Assembly: GCA_015657435.1 (NCBI GenBank)
Contig: JADLKH010000001.1
Coordinates: forward strand, 261,262 to 279,562
Direction of reading: 5' to 3'
Source: Synergistales bacterium
GTDB taxonomy: Bacteria > Synergistota > Synergistia > Synergistales > 79-D21
Length of the DNA: 18,301 nucleotides
Shown: positions 5,290-13,395 of the stretch, in pieces
How positions within the stretch are numbered: the stretch's first letter is position 1
Layout: every line of letters begins with the position of its first letter
Made by a program: the position numbers and the translations under genes
Notes under the pieces: model-generated
Seen by the model: only the letters and a program-made list of their open reading frames with translations
The model's database searches: none
What the model was told of the DNA's origin: nothing

Positions 5290-6270
5290 ATGGCTAGTGG
5301 GAAGAGGACAAGACGCACCTTTTCTGTGGCTGGAGAATTGTTACTGAAGTCGAGAGAGGCCGCGTTGGCAGCAGTTCAAATTTTCAACAGCCCCCTCATA
5401 ACCTTTAAATCCGAAATTTTTATAGTTTTAATAATTATTGCATGGACATATCTTCTCCATGCTTATTTTCGTAAGCAAGGGATCGAATACAGATATTACA
5501 AGATACATTCAACAAGACGTACTTTTTATAAAACCAGGTACGGGGCATACAAATATTGGGAATTAGGTCGGTGTTTAAGTGATAGCGACTCCCCAGTCGA
5601 CAAGAACACTGCAAACAACCTTAGGTTTCTTATAGGTATCCGGAATGAGATTGAACACCAAATGACCTACCAGATAGACCCTTCATTAAGTGCGAAATTT
5701 CAAGCTGCCTGTCTTAACTTTAACGAATACATCAAGACTCTGTTCGGAAAACGCTATGGCATAGACAAGCACCTCGCTTTTAGCTTGCAATTCACTTCCA
5801 TCTCCCAAGATCAGTTCTCTGCATTACCCACCCCTACCGAGATGCCTTCTCATATCAGATCTTTTATTGAAGGGTTCGAAGGCGAACTTTCTGAAGAAGA
5901 ATATAACAGCCCCCATTTCGCCTATCGCGTTCTGTTTATTGCAAAGACTGCTAATACCAAAGGCCAGGCTGATAAAGTAATAGAATTTGTCAAGGCGGAT
6001 TCACCCTTAGCAACTAACATAAATAAAACATATGCGGTGATTAAAGAAACTGAGAAACCTAAATATTTGCCTTCTGCCGTGGTTGAGATAATGCAATCAA
6101 AGGGATTTTCTAAATTCAAGATGCTCGATCACATAAAGCTATGGCAACAAAGAGATGCCAAAGAACCATCGAAGCACTTTGGCACCCTTGTCCAGAACAC
6201 TTGGTATTGGTACGACAAATGGGTAAACGAAGTAGAAAAGTACTGCCAACAAGAATACGGAAATTTATAA
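5290..6270 (+). CDS. DUF3644-type protein with HEPN-like RX4H motif and membrane segment
   Basis: A 326-residue protein resembling the DUF3644 family, which is often found in phage-defence neighbourhoods. Residues about 41-59 are strongly hydrophobic (SEIFIVLIIIAWTYLLHAYF), either a membrane segment or a buried helix. Then come the family-like stretches YKYWELGRCLSDSDSPVDKN and RFLIGIRNEIEHQM, the latter with an R118-x4-H123 pair of the HEPN ribonuclease type. The ATG at 5290 has AAGGGA upstream; a TTG at 5272 is the alternative. It lies alone between two gaps, first in the AT-rich cargo block after the repressor. A HEPN RNase that aborts infection is inferred from the motif and location. Membrane topology is untested, and the RX4H could be structural. 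Confidence 0.7.
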   Translation: MASGKRTRRTFSVAGELLLKSREAALAAVQIFNSPLITFKSEIFIVLIIIAWTYLLHAYFRKQGIEYRYYKIHSTRRTFYKTRYGAYKYWELGRCLSDSDSPVDKNTANNLRFLIGIRNEIEHQMTYQIDPSLSAKFQAACLNFNEYIKTLFGKRYGIDKHLAFSLQFTSISQDQFSALPTPTEMPSHIRSFIEGFEGELSEEEYNSPHFAYRVLFIAKTANTKGQADKVIEFVKADSPLATNINKTYAVIKETEKPKYLPSAVVEIMQSKGFSKFKMLDHIKLWQQRDAKEPSKHFGTLVQNTWYWYDKWVNEVEKYCQQEYGNL

Positions 6271-6574
6271 AGCATAACATTTTTTTAATGGTAAGACTTT
6301 CCACCTCCGGCTAATTATAGACATTATCTATATGTAAATATGCATAGATAGTACACACTACCAGAATATAAGATATTCCCTTATAGACAATATCTCTGAC
6401 AAAGCTGATTATAAATCTGGGAAGGATGGACCTCTCTAAAAGAAGCAAAGCAAGCTGCGGGCGCAAACTCAATAATCCTTACTTGGCACAGACAATATAA
6501 GGATCGTCACTGTTGTAATGAGGTGGCGCTAGATAACGTAAACAGTTTGCTTCTATAAGACAGGGGGAATTTGC
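6271..6574. other. AT-rich intergenic region with direct and inverted repeats
   Basis: No convincing gene. TTATAGACATTATCT (6315-6329) recurs as TTATAGACAATATCT (6381-6395) with one mismatch, 66 bp apart. Between them TATCTAT and ATAGATA form a dyad around 6324-6353. These may be binding sites for the control of the DUF4062 unit. A clear promoter was not found. Confidence 0.4.
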
Positions 6575-7420
6575 TTGGGATATCCTGCATGTGTAATCCC
6601 AGTGATGATTGCATCACCCTCTGATGTGAAAGAAGAGGTAAGCATTATCAAAGGGGGCATCTGGGACTGGAACGCGATAAATTCTAGTGCAAGAAAAGTA
6701 GTGCTGGTTCCGGTCACTGGGAGCAGTTGCACGTCACCAGAAATGGGGAATCGACCTCAAGAACTTATAAATAGGCGGGTTTTAAAGGAATGTGACTTAT
6801 TAATAGCCATTTTTGGTACTCGTTGCGGTTCTCCAACAGGCAGATTCGATAGCGGTACTGTAGAAGAAATCTTGGAACATCATAAATCAAATAAGCACAC
6901 GATGGTTTATTTCTCTTCTGCCCCAGTACCGCCTGATTTGATCTACGGAAACCGACAGTATGGCCTTCTCCTGGAGTTTAAAGAGAAGTGTAAAAACATG
7001 GGAATTATCCGTGAATTTTCCTCTATGGAAGAATTGCGCGCTATTTTCACAAATGATTTAGCTATTACCCTAATTAATAGCCCCTACATCCAAAGTGTAA
7101 TTGACCAAACGCTTCTTGCCCCTGCACATGCAATTCCCTCTCAACCAAGAGCTTCCATAATTTCAGACGAGGCTCTAACGCTTTTAAAAGAAGCATCAAA
7201 GGCGAGGCAAAATCTGATCCTCGCCACTGGGGCCTTAAGCGATGTCACCTATAACGTAGGAGAACGTACTTTCGGGAATGATAGCCCTAGAGAAAGCGCA
7301 AGATGGACGCAGGCAATAGAAGAGTTAGTCGGGAGCGGTATGCTAAAAGTTAAGGGAAGAAATGGGGATATATTTTTTATGACTGACAAAGGGTGGAAAT
7401 ATCTGGAAGAAAAATCCTGA
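6575..7420 (+). CDS. DUF4062-domain protein with C-terminal winged-helix-like region
   Basis: A 281-residue protein. Residues about 5-120 match DUF4062: VMIASPSDVKEEV, DWNAINSSARKVVLVPV, SPEMGNRPQELINRRVLKEC, DLLIAIFGTRCGSPTGRFDS and GTVEEILEHHKS. DUF4062 has a Rossmann-like architecture related to TIR/nucleoside-deoxyribosyltransferase-like sensors and occurs in NTPase and defence proteins. Whether it binds or cleaves a nucleotide here is unknown. Residues about 193-281 look like a small helical/winged domain (EALTLLKEASK, WTQAIEELVGSGMLKVK, IFFMTDKGWKYLEE). The start is a TTG with GGGGG 7 nt upstream; no ATG is available before the conserved N-terminus. It leads an AT-rich three-gene unit with the next two genes (gaps of 49 and 67 bp). 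Confidence 0.78.
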   Translation: MGYPACVIPVMIASPSDVKEEVSIIKGGIWDWNAINSSARKVVLVPVTGSSCTSPEMGNRPQELINRRVLKECDLLIAIFGTRCGSPTGRFDSGTVEEILEHHKSNKHTMVYFSSAPVPPDLIYGNRQYGLLLEFKEKCKNMGIIREFSSMEELRAIFTNDLAITLINSPYIQSVIDQTLLAPAHAIPSQPRASIISDEALTLLKEASKARQNLILATGALSDVTYNVGERTFGNDSPRESARWTQAIEELVGSGMLKVKGRNGDIFFMTDKGWKYLEEKS

Positions 7421-7469
7421 AACGCCTCTACATACTTCATTCTTTACTAAAAGAAACGGGGGAATTCAA

Positions 7470-8012
7470 ATGGGTATTTTCTATGCTGAATTGAATAAAG
7501 AAATAAGGATACATATGTTAGATGAAATCCAAGCCGACGTTAATGCAAATAGACTTTATATAAGCAACCGATTGAACGAACTTGGAAGGCGACAGTGGCC
7601 TGAATTGCTGAGACAGGCAATAGAAAATCATAACGACGACTGGCTAGCCACCCAACTTAGGCAGCGCAACTATATGGCCGACTTTGAGCAAAAAAAGAAA
7701 CCGACCGGAGGTTACACGACCTCAAGAATTCCGATTACTGCTGCCAATACGCTGTCTGAAGGGGAATTCAATAGATTCTACATTAGGGGATTATGCCTCT
7801 CCGTGATCGCCTCTGGACAGAACGAGCTAGAGATTTATCGTGGGAAACCGGCAAATAACCCGCGCCCAGAATCTGAGCAAAGGATCGGGACCTTTCTGCC
7901 TGCGGAGAAGCTGTTACAGGATCTGAGAAACTCGGTAGGAATTGATACCGCACTAGGACTCCCTCCTGGCCCTAATTCGGGCTTGACTGTAAAACGAATT
8001 CAAGCCTCTTGA
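7470..8012 (+). CDS. Unrecognised cytoplasmic protein (180 aa)
   Basis: A 180-residue protein starting at ATG 7470 behind GGGGG. The N-terminal third is helical and charged (YAELNKEIRIHMLDEIQADV, NRLNELGRRQWPELLRQAIE). The middle has a conserved-looking patch (GGYTTSRIPITAANTLSEGE, FNRFYIRGLCL). The end carries a Gly/Pro-rich segment (GLPPGPNSGLTV). No signal peptide or membrane segment is seen. I have an impression of similar proteins in mobile elements but cannot name a family. Position after the DUF4062 gene suggests a shared transcript and possibly a shared role. Confidence 0.7.
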   Translation: MGIFYAELNKEIRIHMLDEIQADVNANRLYISNRLNELGRRQWPELLRQAIENHNDDWLATQLRQRNYMADFEQKKKPTGGYTTSRIPITAANTLSEGEFNRFYIRGLCLSVIASGQNELEIYRGKPANNPRPESEQRIGTFLPAEKLLQDLRNSVGIDTALGLPPGPNSGLTVKRIQAS

Positions 8013-8079
8013 ATTAGCCAGCGGGAAGGCTTGCTTTGATAGGGATACATTATTTATATATTTGAAAGGGGAGTATGCC

Positions 8080-8541
8080 ATGCTTTTTAAGGTGCATTTC
8101 GAGCTTAAGAAGTGCTATGCCTTATTTGACCCCTCTGTTGGGAACAGCCAGGAACCAGGATTTTCTATTGAAAAACATTACAACCCGTTGTGCCTAGACA
8201 TTTCAATATCAAAAAAAATGCTTGATGAGGCGCTTGATTTTGCCGGAGTTCACTCTAGCAAATACGACGAAGTTCGTGGGAATATTATCGATAGCACTAT
8301 TTCAATTGCTTATTCTCATATTCATAACTTTGCCATCTATATTTCTAACTTTAAATCGATATACTCTGATTTAACTGATGGACAGAAAGATAAGATAGAT
8401 GAGGCGGTTAAACAATTTGAAAACCTTGGCAATGTAATTAATGTTTATTGCAACTCTAAAAAACCTGTTGGTGAACTTATATTTAAAAAGACCGTTGCCT
8501 CCCCTTTAAAAAATATAGATATAGATATTAATGTTTTGTGA
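8080..8541 (+). CDS. Unrecognised small helical protein (153 aa)
   Basis: A 153-residue protein starting at ATG 8080 with AAAGGGGAG ahead; an upstream TTG at 8062 is in frame but lacks a site. It begins with beta-like segments (LFKVHFELKKCYALFD) and continues with helical stretches (SKKMLDEALDFAG, QKDKIDEAVKQFENLGNVIN). AT-rich, like its two upstream neighbours. No known domain. Third member of the DUF4062 unit by orientation and spacing, though the 67-bp gap would allow its own promoter. Confidence 0.65.
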   Translation: MLFKVHFELKKCYALFDPSVGNSQEPGFSIEKHYNPLCLDISISKKMLDEALDFAGVHSSKYDEVRGNIIDSTISIAYSHIHNFAIYISNFKSIYSDLTDGQKDKIDEAVKQFENLGNVINVYCNSKKPVGELIFKKTVASPLKNIDIDINVL

Positions 8542-8562
8542 GGATAAATCTAATTTATTTTA

Positions 8563-8585
8563 AAGCCTTCCAAAAAAGGTGGCTT
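8563..8585 (+). promoter_or_regulatory. Hairpin that can mask the EcoRII-type gene's ribosome site
   Basis: AAGCC (8563-8567) pairs with GGCTT (8581-8585), with TTCC/GGT pairing partly continued inside, around an A6 loop. The AGGTGG that serves as the Shine-Dalgarno for the ATG at 8592 lies in this stem, so folding would lower endonuclease translation. No T run follows, so a terminator is unlikely. Confidence 0.4.
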
Positions 8586-8591
8586 GAGTAG

Positions 8592-9776
8592 ATGTCAGAG
8601 ACCCTGGAATTGGTCAATAGCGACCTTGAATCTGATGGGCAAGTTTTTGTCAAGTTCATCTCCGCAAACGATGCTGGTAAAACAGGATCTCATCAATGCG
8701 GCATTTACTTTCCTTCGACCGCATGGAGTTTCCTTTTCGCCCGACCGGGCGAAAAGGACGAAAACCTGGAACGCCAGATCTTCATCCGATGGCAGGGTGA
8801 CAGGGACTTCGTAACTGAAAGCATGGCCAAGTGGTACGGATGCGGCACTCGGAGCGAGTACAGGGTGACGCGCTTCGGGAGAGGGTTCCCCCTGCTCAAC
8901 CCCGATACGCAGGGTGCTCTCATGGTCCTGATACGCGAAGGTGACGACCGCTACTCCGGCTATGTCATCCAGGATGGGGACGAAATCGACGCAACCCTGA
9001 ACCTGCTCGGCATCAGCGCCTCCGAAACGAACAGGCTCGTCCGGGGTGACGGTTTTGAGGTCCCGGGCCTTGAGGCAAGAGAGATCCGGACCTCCGTGGA
9101 AGAAATGCTGCGTGACCTTCCCGGAGAATTTCCTTCTACTGCCGAGATCTCCGGAAGAGCACAGCTTATCCTGGAACGTCACTACGGCCGTAACCTGGGG
9201 ATGTCTCCCGATGCACGCCTTATCCGCCTAAGGGAGATCGAGTTCGGGATCTTTCGGAATCTCGAGGACGTCATCTACCGGGATCGGCTTCAACGACCGT
9301 TCGGCAACGTCGACGACCTTGTCAGTTTCGGCAATACCGTCCTGAACAGGAGAAAGAGCCGTTCGGGAAAATCCCTGGAGCACCACCTTTCCTACCTGAT
9401 GACCCGGGAAGACATCACCTTCGAAAGTCAGGGAATCATCGAGGGGATCAGAAAACCCGACTTCATCTTTCCCAGCGTAGAGGCCTACTGCAATCCGGAC
9501 TATCCCGACGAGGGCCTCGTTTTCCTTGCCGCGAAGACAACACTGAAGGAACGATGGAGCGAGATCCTGCGCGAGGCAGGCAGAGTCCCCAATGTCTTCC
9601 TCGCCACCCTTCAGCACCCGGTATCGAACAGCCAGATGAGGGAAATGACCGCCCACGGCATCCATCTCGTCGTACCCAGCAGATACCATGCCAGCTTCCC
9701 GGGCGAATCAAGGGCGAGGCTCTTCAGCCTCGGATCGTTCATGGATTTCGTCAGGAGAACGACGCTTCCCCAGTAG
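8592..9776 (+). CDS. EcoRII-type (type IIE) restriction endonuclease
   Basis: A 394-residue homologue of EcoRII (about 404 aa). Residues 1 to about 170 correspond to the effector DNA-binding EcoRII-N domain (VKFISANDAGKTGSHQCGIY, FIRWQGDRDF, TRSEYRVTRFGRGFPLL). Residues about 190-390 are the PD-(D/E)xK catalytic domain. Known EcoRII residues Y308, K324, K328 and E337 align at a constant offset of 9 with Y299, K315, K319 and E328 here (RKPDFIFP, then LAAKTTLKERW, then REA), so the active site looks intact. EcoRII cuts CCWGG and needs a second site as effector; the specificity here is inferred, not shown. It lies just upstream of the C5 methyltransferase and Vsr genes and marks the start of a GC-rich block unlike its AT-rich neighbours. 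Confidence 0.92.
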   Translation: MSETLELVNSDLESDGQVFVKFISANDAGKTGSHQCGIYFPSTAWSFLFARPGEKDENLERQIFIRWQGDRDFVTESMAKWYGCGTRSEYRVTRFGRGFPLLNPDTQGALMVLIREGDDRYSGYVIQDGDEIDATLNLLGISASETNRLVRGDGFEVPGLEAREIRTSVEEMLRDLPGEFPSTAEISGRAQLILERHYGRNLGMSPDARLIRLREIEFGIFRNLEDVIYRDRLQRPFGNVDDLVSFGNTVLNRRKSRSGKSLEHHLSYLMTREDITFESQGIIEGIRKPDFIFPSVEAYCNPDYPDEGLVFLAAKTTLKERWSEILREAGRVPNVFLATLQHPVSNSQMREMTAHGIHLVVPSRYHASFPGESRARLFSLGSFMDFVRRTTLPQ

Positions 9777-9815
9777 GTACCGCGGCGCATTTTTCTTCCT
9801 GAAAATGAGGTGGAA

Positions 9816-9856
9816 GTCCCGACCCTGTCCCGGAAATGGAGTTAGACTTGTATAAG
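9816..9856 (+). promoter_or_regulatory. Candidate promoter/operator of the C5 methyltransferase
   Basis: Two direct GTCCCG repeats (9816-9821, 9827-9832) start 11 bp apart, one helical turn, and lie just upstream of a TATAAG (9851-9856) that could be a -10 box about 30 nt before the ATG at 9884. No good -35 is seen, as in activated promoters. The fused helix-turn-helix of the methyltransferase is a possible binder. Confidence 0.3.
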
Positions 9857-9883
9857 GTTTCTGGGAATCAGGGAGGGAATGGA

Positions 9884-11104
9884 ATGAAGCGAAAGTTGGG
9901 GATGCTGATTTCTGAAGCAGCCGAATACTTGAAGGTAAGCACCACAACCTTGAGGCGTAGGGAAAAAACTGGAGAACTTCTCCCCGATATCACAGACAGG
10001 GAAACAGGATATCGCTACTATTTTCCAGAAAGTCTAAAAGCCTATCGGGAAAACCGGTTCAAGGGGAAAATCCGGAAACAGGCCGGAGACAACACCGGAA
10101 AGCTCTCCTTCCGGTTTATCGATCTTTTCTCCGGAATAGGAGGCCTACGCATCCCCTTTGACGACATGGGGGGAACCTGCGTCTTTTCCAGCGAGATCGA
10201 CCCCTATGCCGTCAAGACCTACGAAACCATGTTCGGAGAAACACCCCATGGTGACATCACGAAGATTTCCGAAGAAGAGATTCCATCACACGACATCCTC
10301 ATCGCCGGCTTCCCCTGCCAGCCCTTCTCCATCGCCGGCGTCTCGAAATACAACAGCCTCGGCTGGGGGCACGGATTCATGCACACGACCAAGGGAACCC
10401 TTTTCTTCGACATAGCCAGAATCCTTGCCTATCACAAGCCCAAGGCCTTCCTTCTCGAAAACGTGAAGAACCTGCGTTCTCACAATGGCGGGAAGACCTT
10501 CTCTGTCATCATGCAGACACTGAAGGATGAGCTCGGGTACAAGACGGTCGAGGCAAAGGTTCTTGATGCCCGTTATGTCGTGCCACAGCACAGGGAAAGG
10601 ATCTTCATCGTCGGCTTCCTCAAGGAAACTTCCTTCAGCCTGCCGGAGCTCCCCGACCTCAATCCGAAGCTCAAAGACATTCTCGACCCTGATCCGGACC
10701 CTCGCTACACGCTCAGCGACAGACTATGGTCCTACCTTCAAAAGTACTCTGAAAAGCACAAAAGCAAGGGGAACGGTTTCGGATATGGACTTGCAGATCT
10801 CAAGGGCATCACGAGGACCCTGTCTGCCCGATACTACAAGGACGGCTCCGAGATCCTCATCCCCCAGGAGGGGAAAAACCCGAGACGGCTTTCCCCGGCC
10901 GAATGTTCGGAACTGATGGGCTTCCCGAAGAAATACAGGAAGTTGCCGGTCTGCGATACGCAAGCCTACAAGCAGTTCGGGAACGCAGTGGTGGTTCCTG
11001 TGGTGAGGCACGTGGCAGGGGCCCTTATGGAAAAGCTTGTGGAGATCGAACCGGAATTCGGGGAACAGCCGAGAGAGCTGGAGACCGCTCCCCTCTTCAG
11101 GTAG
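9884..11104 (+). CDS. C5-cytosine DNA methyltransferase with fused N-terminal winged-helix domain
   Basis: A 406-residue enzyme. Residues 6-56 form a MerR/excisionase-like winged helix (MLISEAAEYLKVSTTTLRRR, then TGYRYYFPESLKAYRE). The methyltransferase follows with its motifs in order: I FIDLFSGIGGLR (78-89), IV GFPCQPFS with catalytic Cys145, VI ENVKNL (192-197), VIII QHRERIFIVGF, IX RRLSPAECSELMGFP and X FGNAVVVPVV. It transfers methyl from S-adenosylmethionine to cytosine C5 and should protect against the neighbouring EcoRII-type nuclease, probably at a CCWGG-like site. N-terminal helix-turn-helix domains in M.EcoRII and M.SsoII autoregulate their own promoters, so the fused domain here may do the same. 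ATG 9884 (GGGAGGG ahead) is chosen over 9836, which lacks a site. Confidence 0.92.
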   Translation: MKRKLGMLISEAAEYLKVSTTTLRRREKTGELLPDITDRETGYRYYFPESLKAYRENRFKGKIRKQAGDNTGKLSFRFIDLFSGIGGLRIPFDDMGGTCVFSSEIDPYAVKTYETMFGETPHGDITKISEEEIPSHDILIAGFPCQPFSIAGVSKYNSLGWGHGFMHTTKGTLFFDIARILAYHKPKAFLLENVKNLRSHNGGKTFSVIMQTLKDELGYKTVEAKVLDARYVVPQHRERIFIVGFLKETSFSLPELPDLNPKLKDILDPDPDPRYTLSDRLWSYLQKYSEKHKSKGNGFGYGLADLKGITRTLSARYYKDGSEILIPQEGKNPRRLSPAECSELMGFPKKYRKLPVCDTQAYKQFGNAVVVPVVRHVAGALMEKLVEIEPEFGEQPRELETAPLFR

Positions 11105-11106
11105 AG

Positions 11107-11511
11107 ATGACGGACATCGTTTCACCGGAAAAACGAAGCCAGATGATGAGCGGGATCAGGTCGAAGAACACACGGCCGGAGATGATCGTTCGCAGCTGGC
11201 TGCACAGAAACGGGTATCGCTTCAGGCTACACAGGAAGGACCTCCCCGGAAAACCCGATATTGTAATGCCAGGGAGGAAATGCGCGATTTTCGTCCATGG
11301 CTGCTTCTTTCACCACCACGAAGGTTGCCGTCTGGCCTATGTACCGAAAACGAGAACCGAGTGGTGGCAGGAAAAGTTCGCAAGGAACCGTGAAAGAGAT
11401 CTCCGATCCCGACAGGAACTGATACAGGCCGGCTGGAAGGTTCTCACCCTCTGGGAGTGCGAAATCAGAAACTGCCTTTTTGAAGATAGGCTGCGTGCAT
11501 TTTTCTCCTGA
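11107..11511 (+). CDS. vsr: Very short patch repair endonuclease Vsr
   Basis: A 134-residue Vsr. The conserved D51 (LPGKPDIV), H64 and H69 (IFVHGCFFHHH) fall at the E. coli Vsr numbering. Zinc ligands C66, H71, C74 and C118 (LWECEIR) are present with a one-residue shift in the last two. SPEKRSQMMSGIRSKNT and PKTRTEWWQEKF are further family signatures. Vsr nicks 5' of the T in T:G mismatches left by deamination of 5-methylcytosine and so protects methylated sites from C-to-T mutation. It starts 2 nt after the methyltransferase stop, so the two are co-transcribed and probably coupled. This completes a restriction-modification-repair set. Confidence 0.95.
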   Translation: MTDIVSPEKRSQMMSGIRSKNTRPEMIVRSWLHRNGYRFRLHRKDLPGKPDIVMPGRKCAIFVHGCFFHHHEGCRLAYVPKTRTEWWQEKFARNRERDLRSRQELIQAGWKVLTLWECEIRNCLFEDRLRAFFS

Positions 11512-11835
11512 TTTACCGTGTTCATTTATGCTCTTTGTATTTATATTTATACAGAGAGGGGAAAGAAAGCACTATGAGATCAGGAATATACGGAAACCCT
11601 CCGTTACAAGATAAAAAACATTAGCCTCTCTGACTGCTTGAAGAGGACCGGGGGGGAAACTTTATCGTGTATACTTTTTTGCGGAGGGCTTATCTTTCGG
11701 TTTTTAATCTAGACAAGTGTACCTAGTAGAACCCTATAATTAATTAATAGAGCGTCGCCCTGTTTTCTGACAACAATGCCTGTGGAGACAGGACACTCGA
11801 CAATGTTGATAATCCTATTTTAAGGAGTGGTTATT
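11512..11835. other. Intergenic region between vsr and the ParB-like gene
   Basis: No gene of convincing size. It marks the switch from the GC-rich restriction block to AT-rich DNA. It holds a TATAAT (11735-11740) and, in the likely leader, a small stem CCTGT-GGAG-ACAGG (around 11780-11795). A 16-codon ATG frame near 11574 has a G-rich stretch ahead but nothing else to support it. Confidence 0.4.
11710..11740 (+). promoter_or_regulatory. Possible promoter of the ParB-like/Dam pair
   Basis: A perfect -10 TATAAT (11735-11740) with TAGACA (11710-11715) 19 nt upstream. The spacer is 2 nt longer than ideal. Transcription would start about 90 nt before the TTG start of the ParB-like gene. Confidence 0.4.
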
Positions 11836-13383
11836 TTGTCAATAAGGATCTCTCCTTTGGATTTGCTCCTTGATAACGAGAACCCCCGCTTTGTATTCTT
11901 GGCCAATAAGGAGCAGGCTGACATTCGTTTTTATTTACTTACGTACGAAGATGTTTGCCCTTTAGCAAATGCGATCAATTCCTACGGACGCATATTACCC
12001 GGGGAGCGTGTTGTCGTACTTAAGAATGAGGAAGATAAATACGTTGTGATAGAAGGCAACCGTAGAACCTGCTGCCTTCAACTGTTGCTAGACAGAAGCC
12101 TTATTCCTCACGGGTTTACTCATAAAATAAAGCCTACAAACGAGAATATTTTAGATAACTGCGAAACCATTGAAGTTGATATTTTACCTGACAGAAATTC
12201 AGCTCTGGAGCTTATGACCAAAAGACATATTGAAGGGGTTAAGCAATGGAAGCCAATTGCGAAGAAACAATTTTTCGCATCTAGTTTTCATCGTGGGCAA
12301 TCTATAAAGAATCTTTCTAGTATTACCGGTATAACGCCAGGAGAAATCAGAACCGATATAAAAGATTACAATTTTTTCTTATCTAATTACAACAAATACG
12401 CCTTAGATAATCCCGACTTTGATAGAGAGATAATAGGTCTAAAAATAGATCCTTTTTTACGCATCTTTACAGTCCGTTTTAGATTTAATGATCAGTCTTT
12501 TAGTCCAACTGATTTTTTAAAATTATCCCAAGACGCCAATCTTAATACTCAAAGCACACTCCCTAACGAGCTATTTGAAGAGGTTGTACAGCTTGTTTTT
12601 AAAAGTGCAGTTGTAGAGGAAACGGTTAATACCAGGAGTGTTTTAACGGATGTTCCTAGAATATTACCCCTGTTGGAGAAAGTAGAGCAAACAATTCAAC
12701 CGGCGGGAAAAGAAAGACTGGAACCTAAAGAATGCAAAAATAAGCAGCGTGCTGAGGCAGGGAAGCCTTCAAATACAGACGTAGAGGCACCTGCTGATTG
12801 CCCGGTAAATGGAGCTGAATCGAAAGCAACCCCTGGCGCCTCATCTACCGAAGCGCCCCTTCCCCCAGGCCCACCTCCTGGTGGACCTGGACCGCGGTGC
12901 TTTTTTGAAAACCTCTCTTGGGCAGGAAAGCTTGATCCAAAGAATCGAGAACATGATGGTTTGCTTTTTGCAATTAACGAATTATATGCACTGTCGCAGT
13001 CTGTTAGTTCGAAGAAAAAGGGATATGAGCACTTTCCAATTGCAGCAGGCATGGTACTTAGAACGACCTACGAACAAGCCTTGATACTGAGACTTAAAGA
13101 AGTTAAACTATGGTCTACATATTGTGCTACCTTAAATAAAAAAACTTTCCCTACTTTATCTAGTATTGAGGATTTTATTTCAAAAAATGGAAATGAAGAC
13201 ATATGTTTCCCCGAACAAGCGCTAAAAGGTGTTTTCCATAGAATCAAAGCAAACAAGGAGAGGCAATTTTTAAACGCCAACATACACAACCCCGGTGACA
13301 TCAACACCACCCCGGCATCACTGGAAGGAATAGCTTTAGGCGGAATGTTTAGCTTAATTCAGGGGTTAATCAATCTTTTATAA
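11836..13383 (+). CDS. ParB/Srx-fold protein with Pro-rich linker and C-terminal helical domain (515 aa)
   Basis: Residues about 3-90 look like a ParB N-terminal/sulfiredoxin-fold domain: ISPLDLLLDNENPRF, LANAINSYGRILPGERVVVL, then VIEGNRRTCCLQLLLD, where GNRR (74-77) takes the place of the ParB phosphate-binding motif (GxxRR/ExxRR). A helical stretch follows (KQWKPIAKKQFFASSFHRGQ, then LSSITGITPGEIRTDI, which looks like a helix-turn-helix). About 335-353 is a Pro/Gly-rich linker (APLPPGPPPGGPGPR). The last 160 residues are helical and end with RQFLNANIHNP and a hydrophobic tail. ParB-fold domains of this type bind or hydrolyse nucleotides or nick DNA in several defence proteins; the activity here is unknown. 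TTG 11836 has AAGGAG 8 nt upstream. The Dam-type gene begins 12 bp later. Confidence 0.75.
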   Translation: MSIRISPLDLLLDNENPRFVFLANKEQADIRFYLLTYEDVCPLANAINSYGRILPGERVVVLKNEEDKYVVIEGNRRTCCLQLLLDRSLIPHGFTHKIKPTNENILDNCETIEVDILPDRNSALELMTKRHIEGVKQWKPIAKKQFFASSFHRGQSIKNLSSITGITPGEIRTDIKDYNFFLSNYNKYALDNPDFDREIIGLKIDPFLRIFTVRFRFNDQSFSPTDFLKLSQDANLNTQSTLPNELFEEVVQLVFKSAVVEETVNTRSVLTDVPRILPLLEKVEQTIQPAGKERLEPKECKNKQRAEAGKPSNTDVEAPADCPVNGAESKATPGASSTEAPLPPGPPPGGPGPRCFFENLSWAGKLDPKNREHDGLLFAINELYALSQSVSSKKKGYEHFPIAAGMVLRTTYEQALILRLKEVKLWSTYCATLNKKTFPTLSSIEDFISKNGNEDICFPEQALKGVFHRIKANKERQFLNANIHNPGDINTTPASLEGIALGGMFSLIQGLINLL

Positions 13384-13395
13384 AGCGAGGACGCT

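Noticed and set aside
5115..5318. Minus-strand 67-codon frame between the repressor and the DUF3644 gene
   Set aside because: No ribosome site, low-complexity composition and overlap with the next gene's start.
8595..9182. Minus-strand frame of 195 codons
   Set aside because: Antisense shadow of the EcoRII-type gene in GC-rich DNA.
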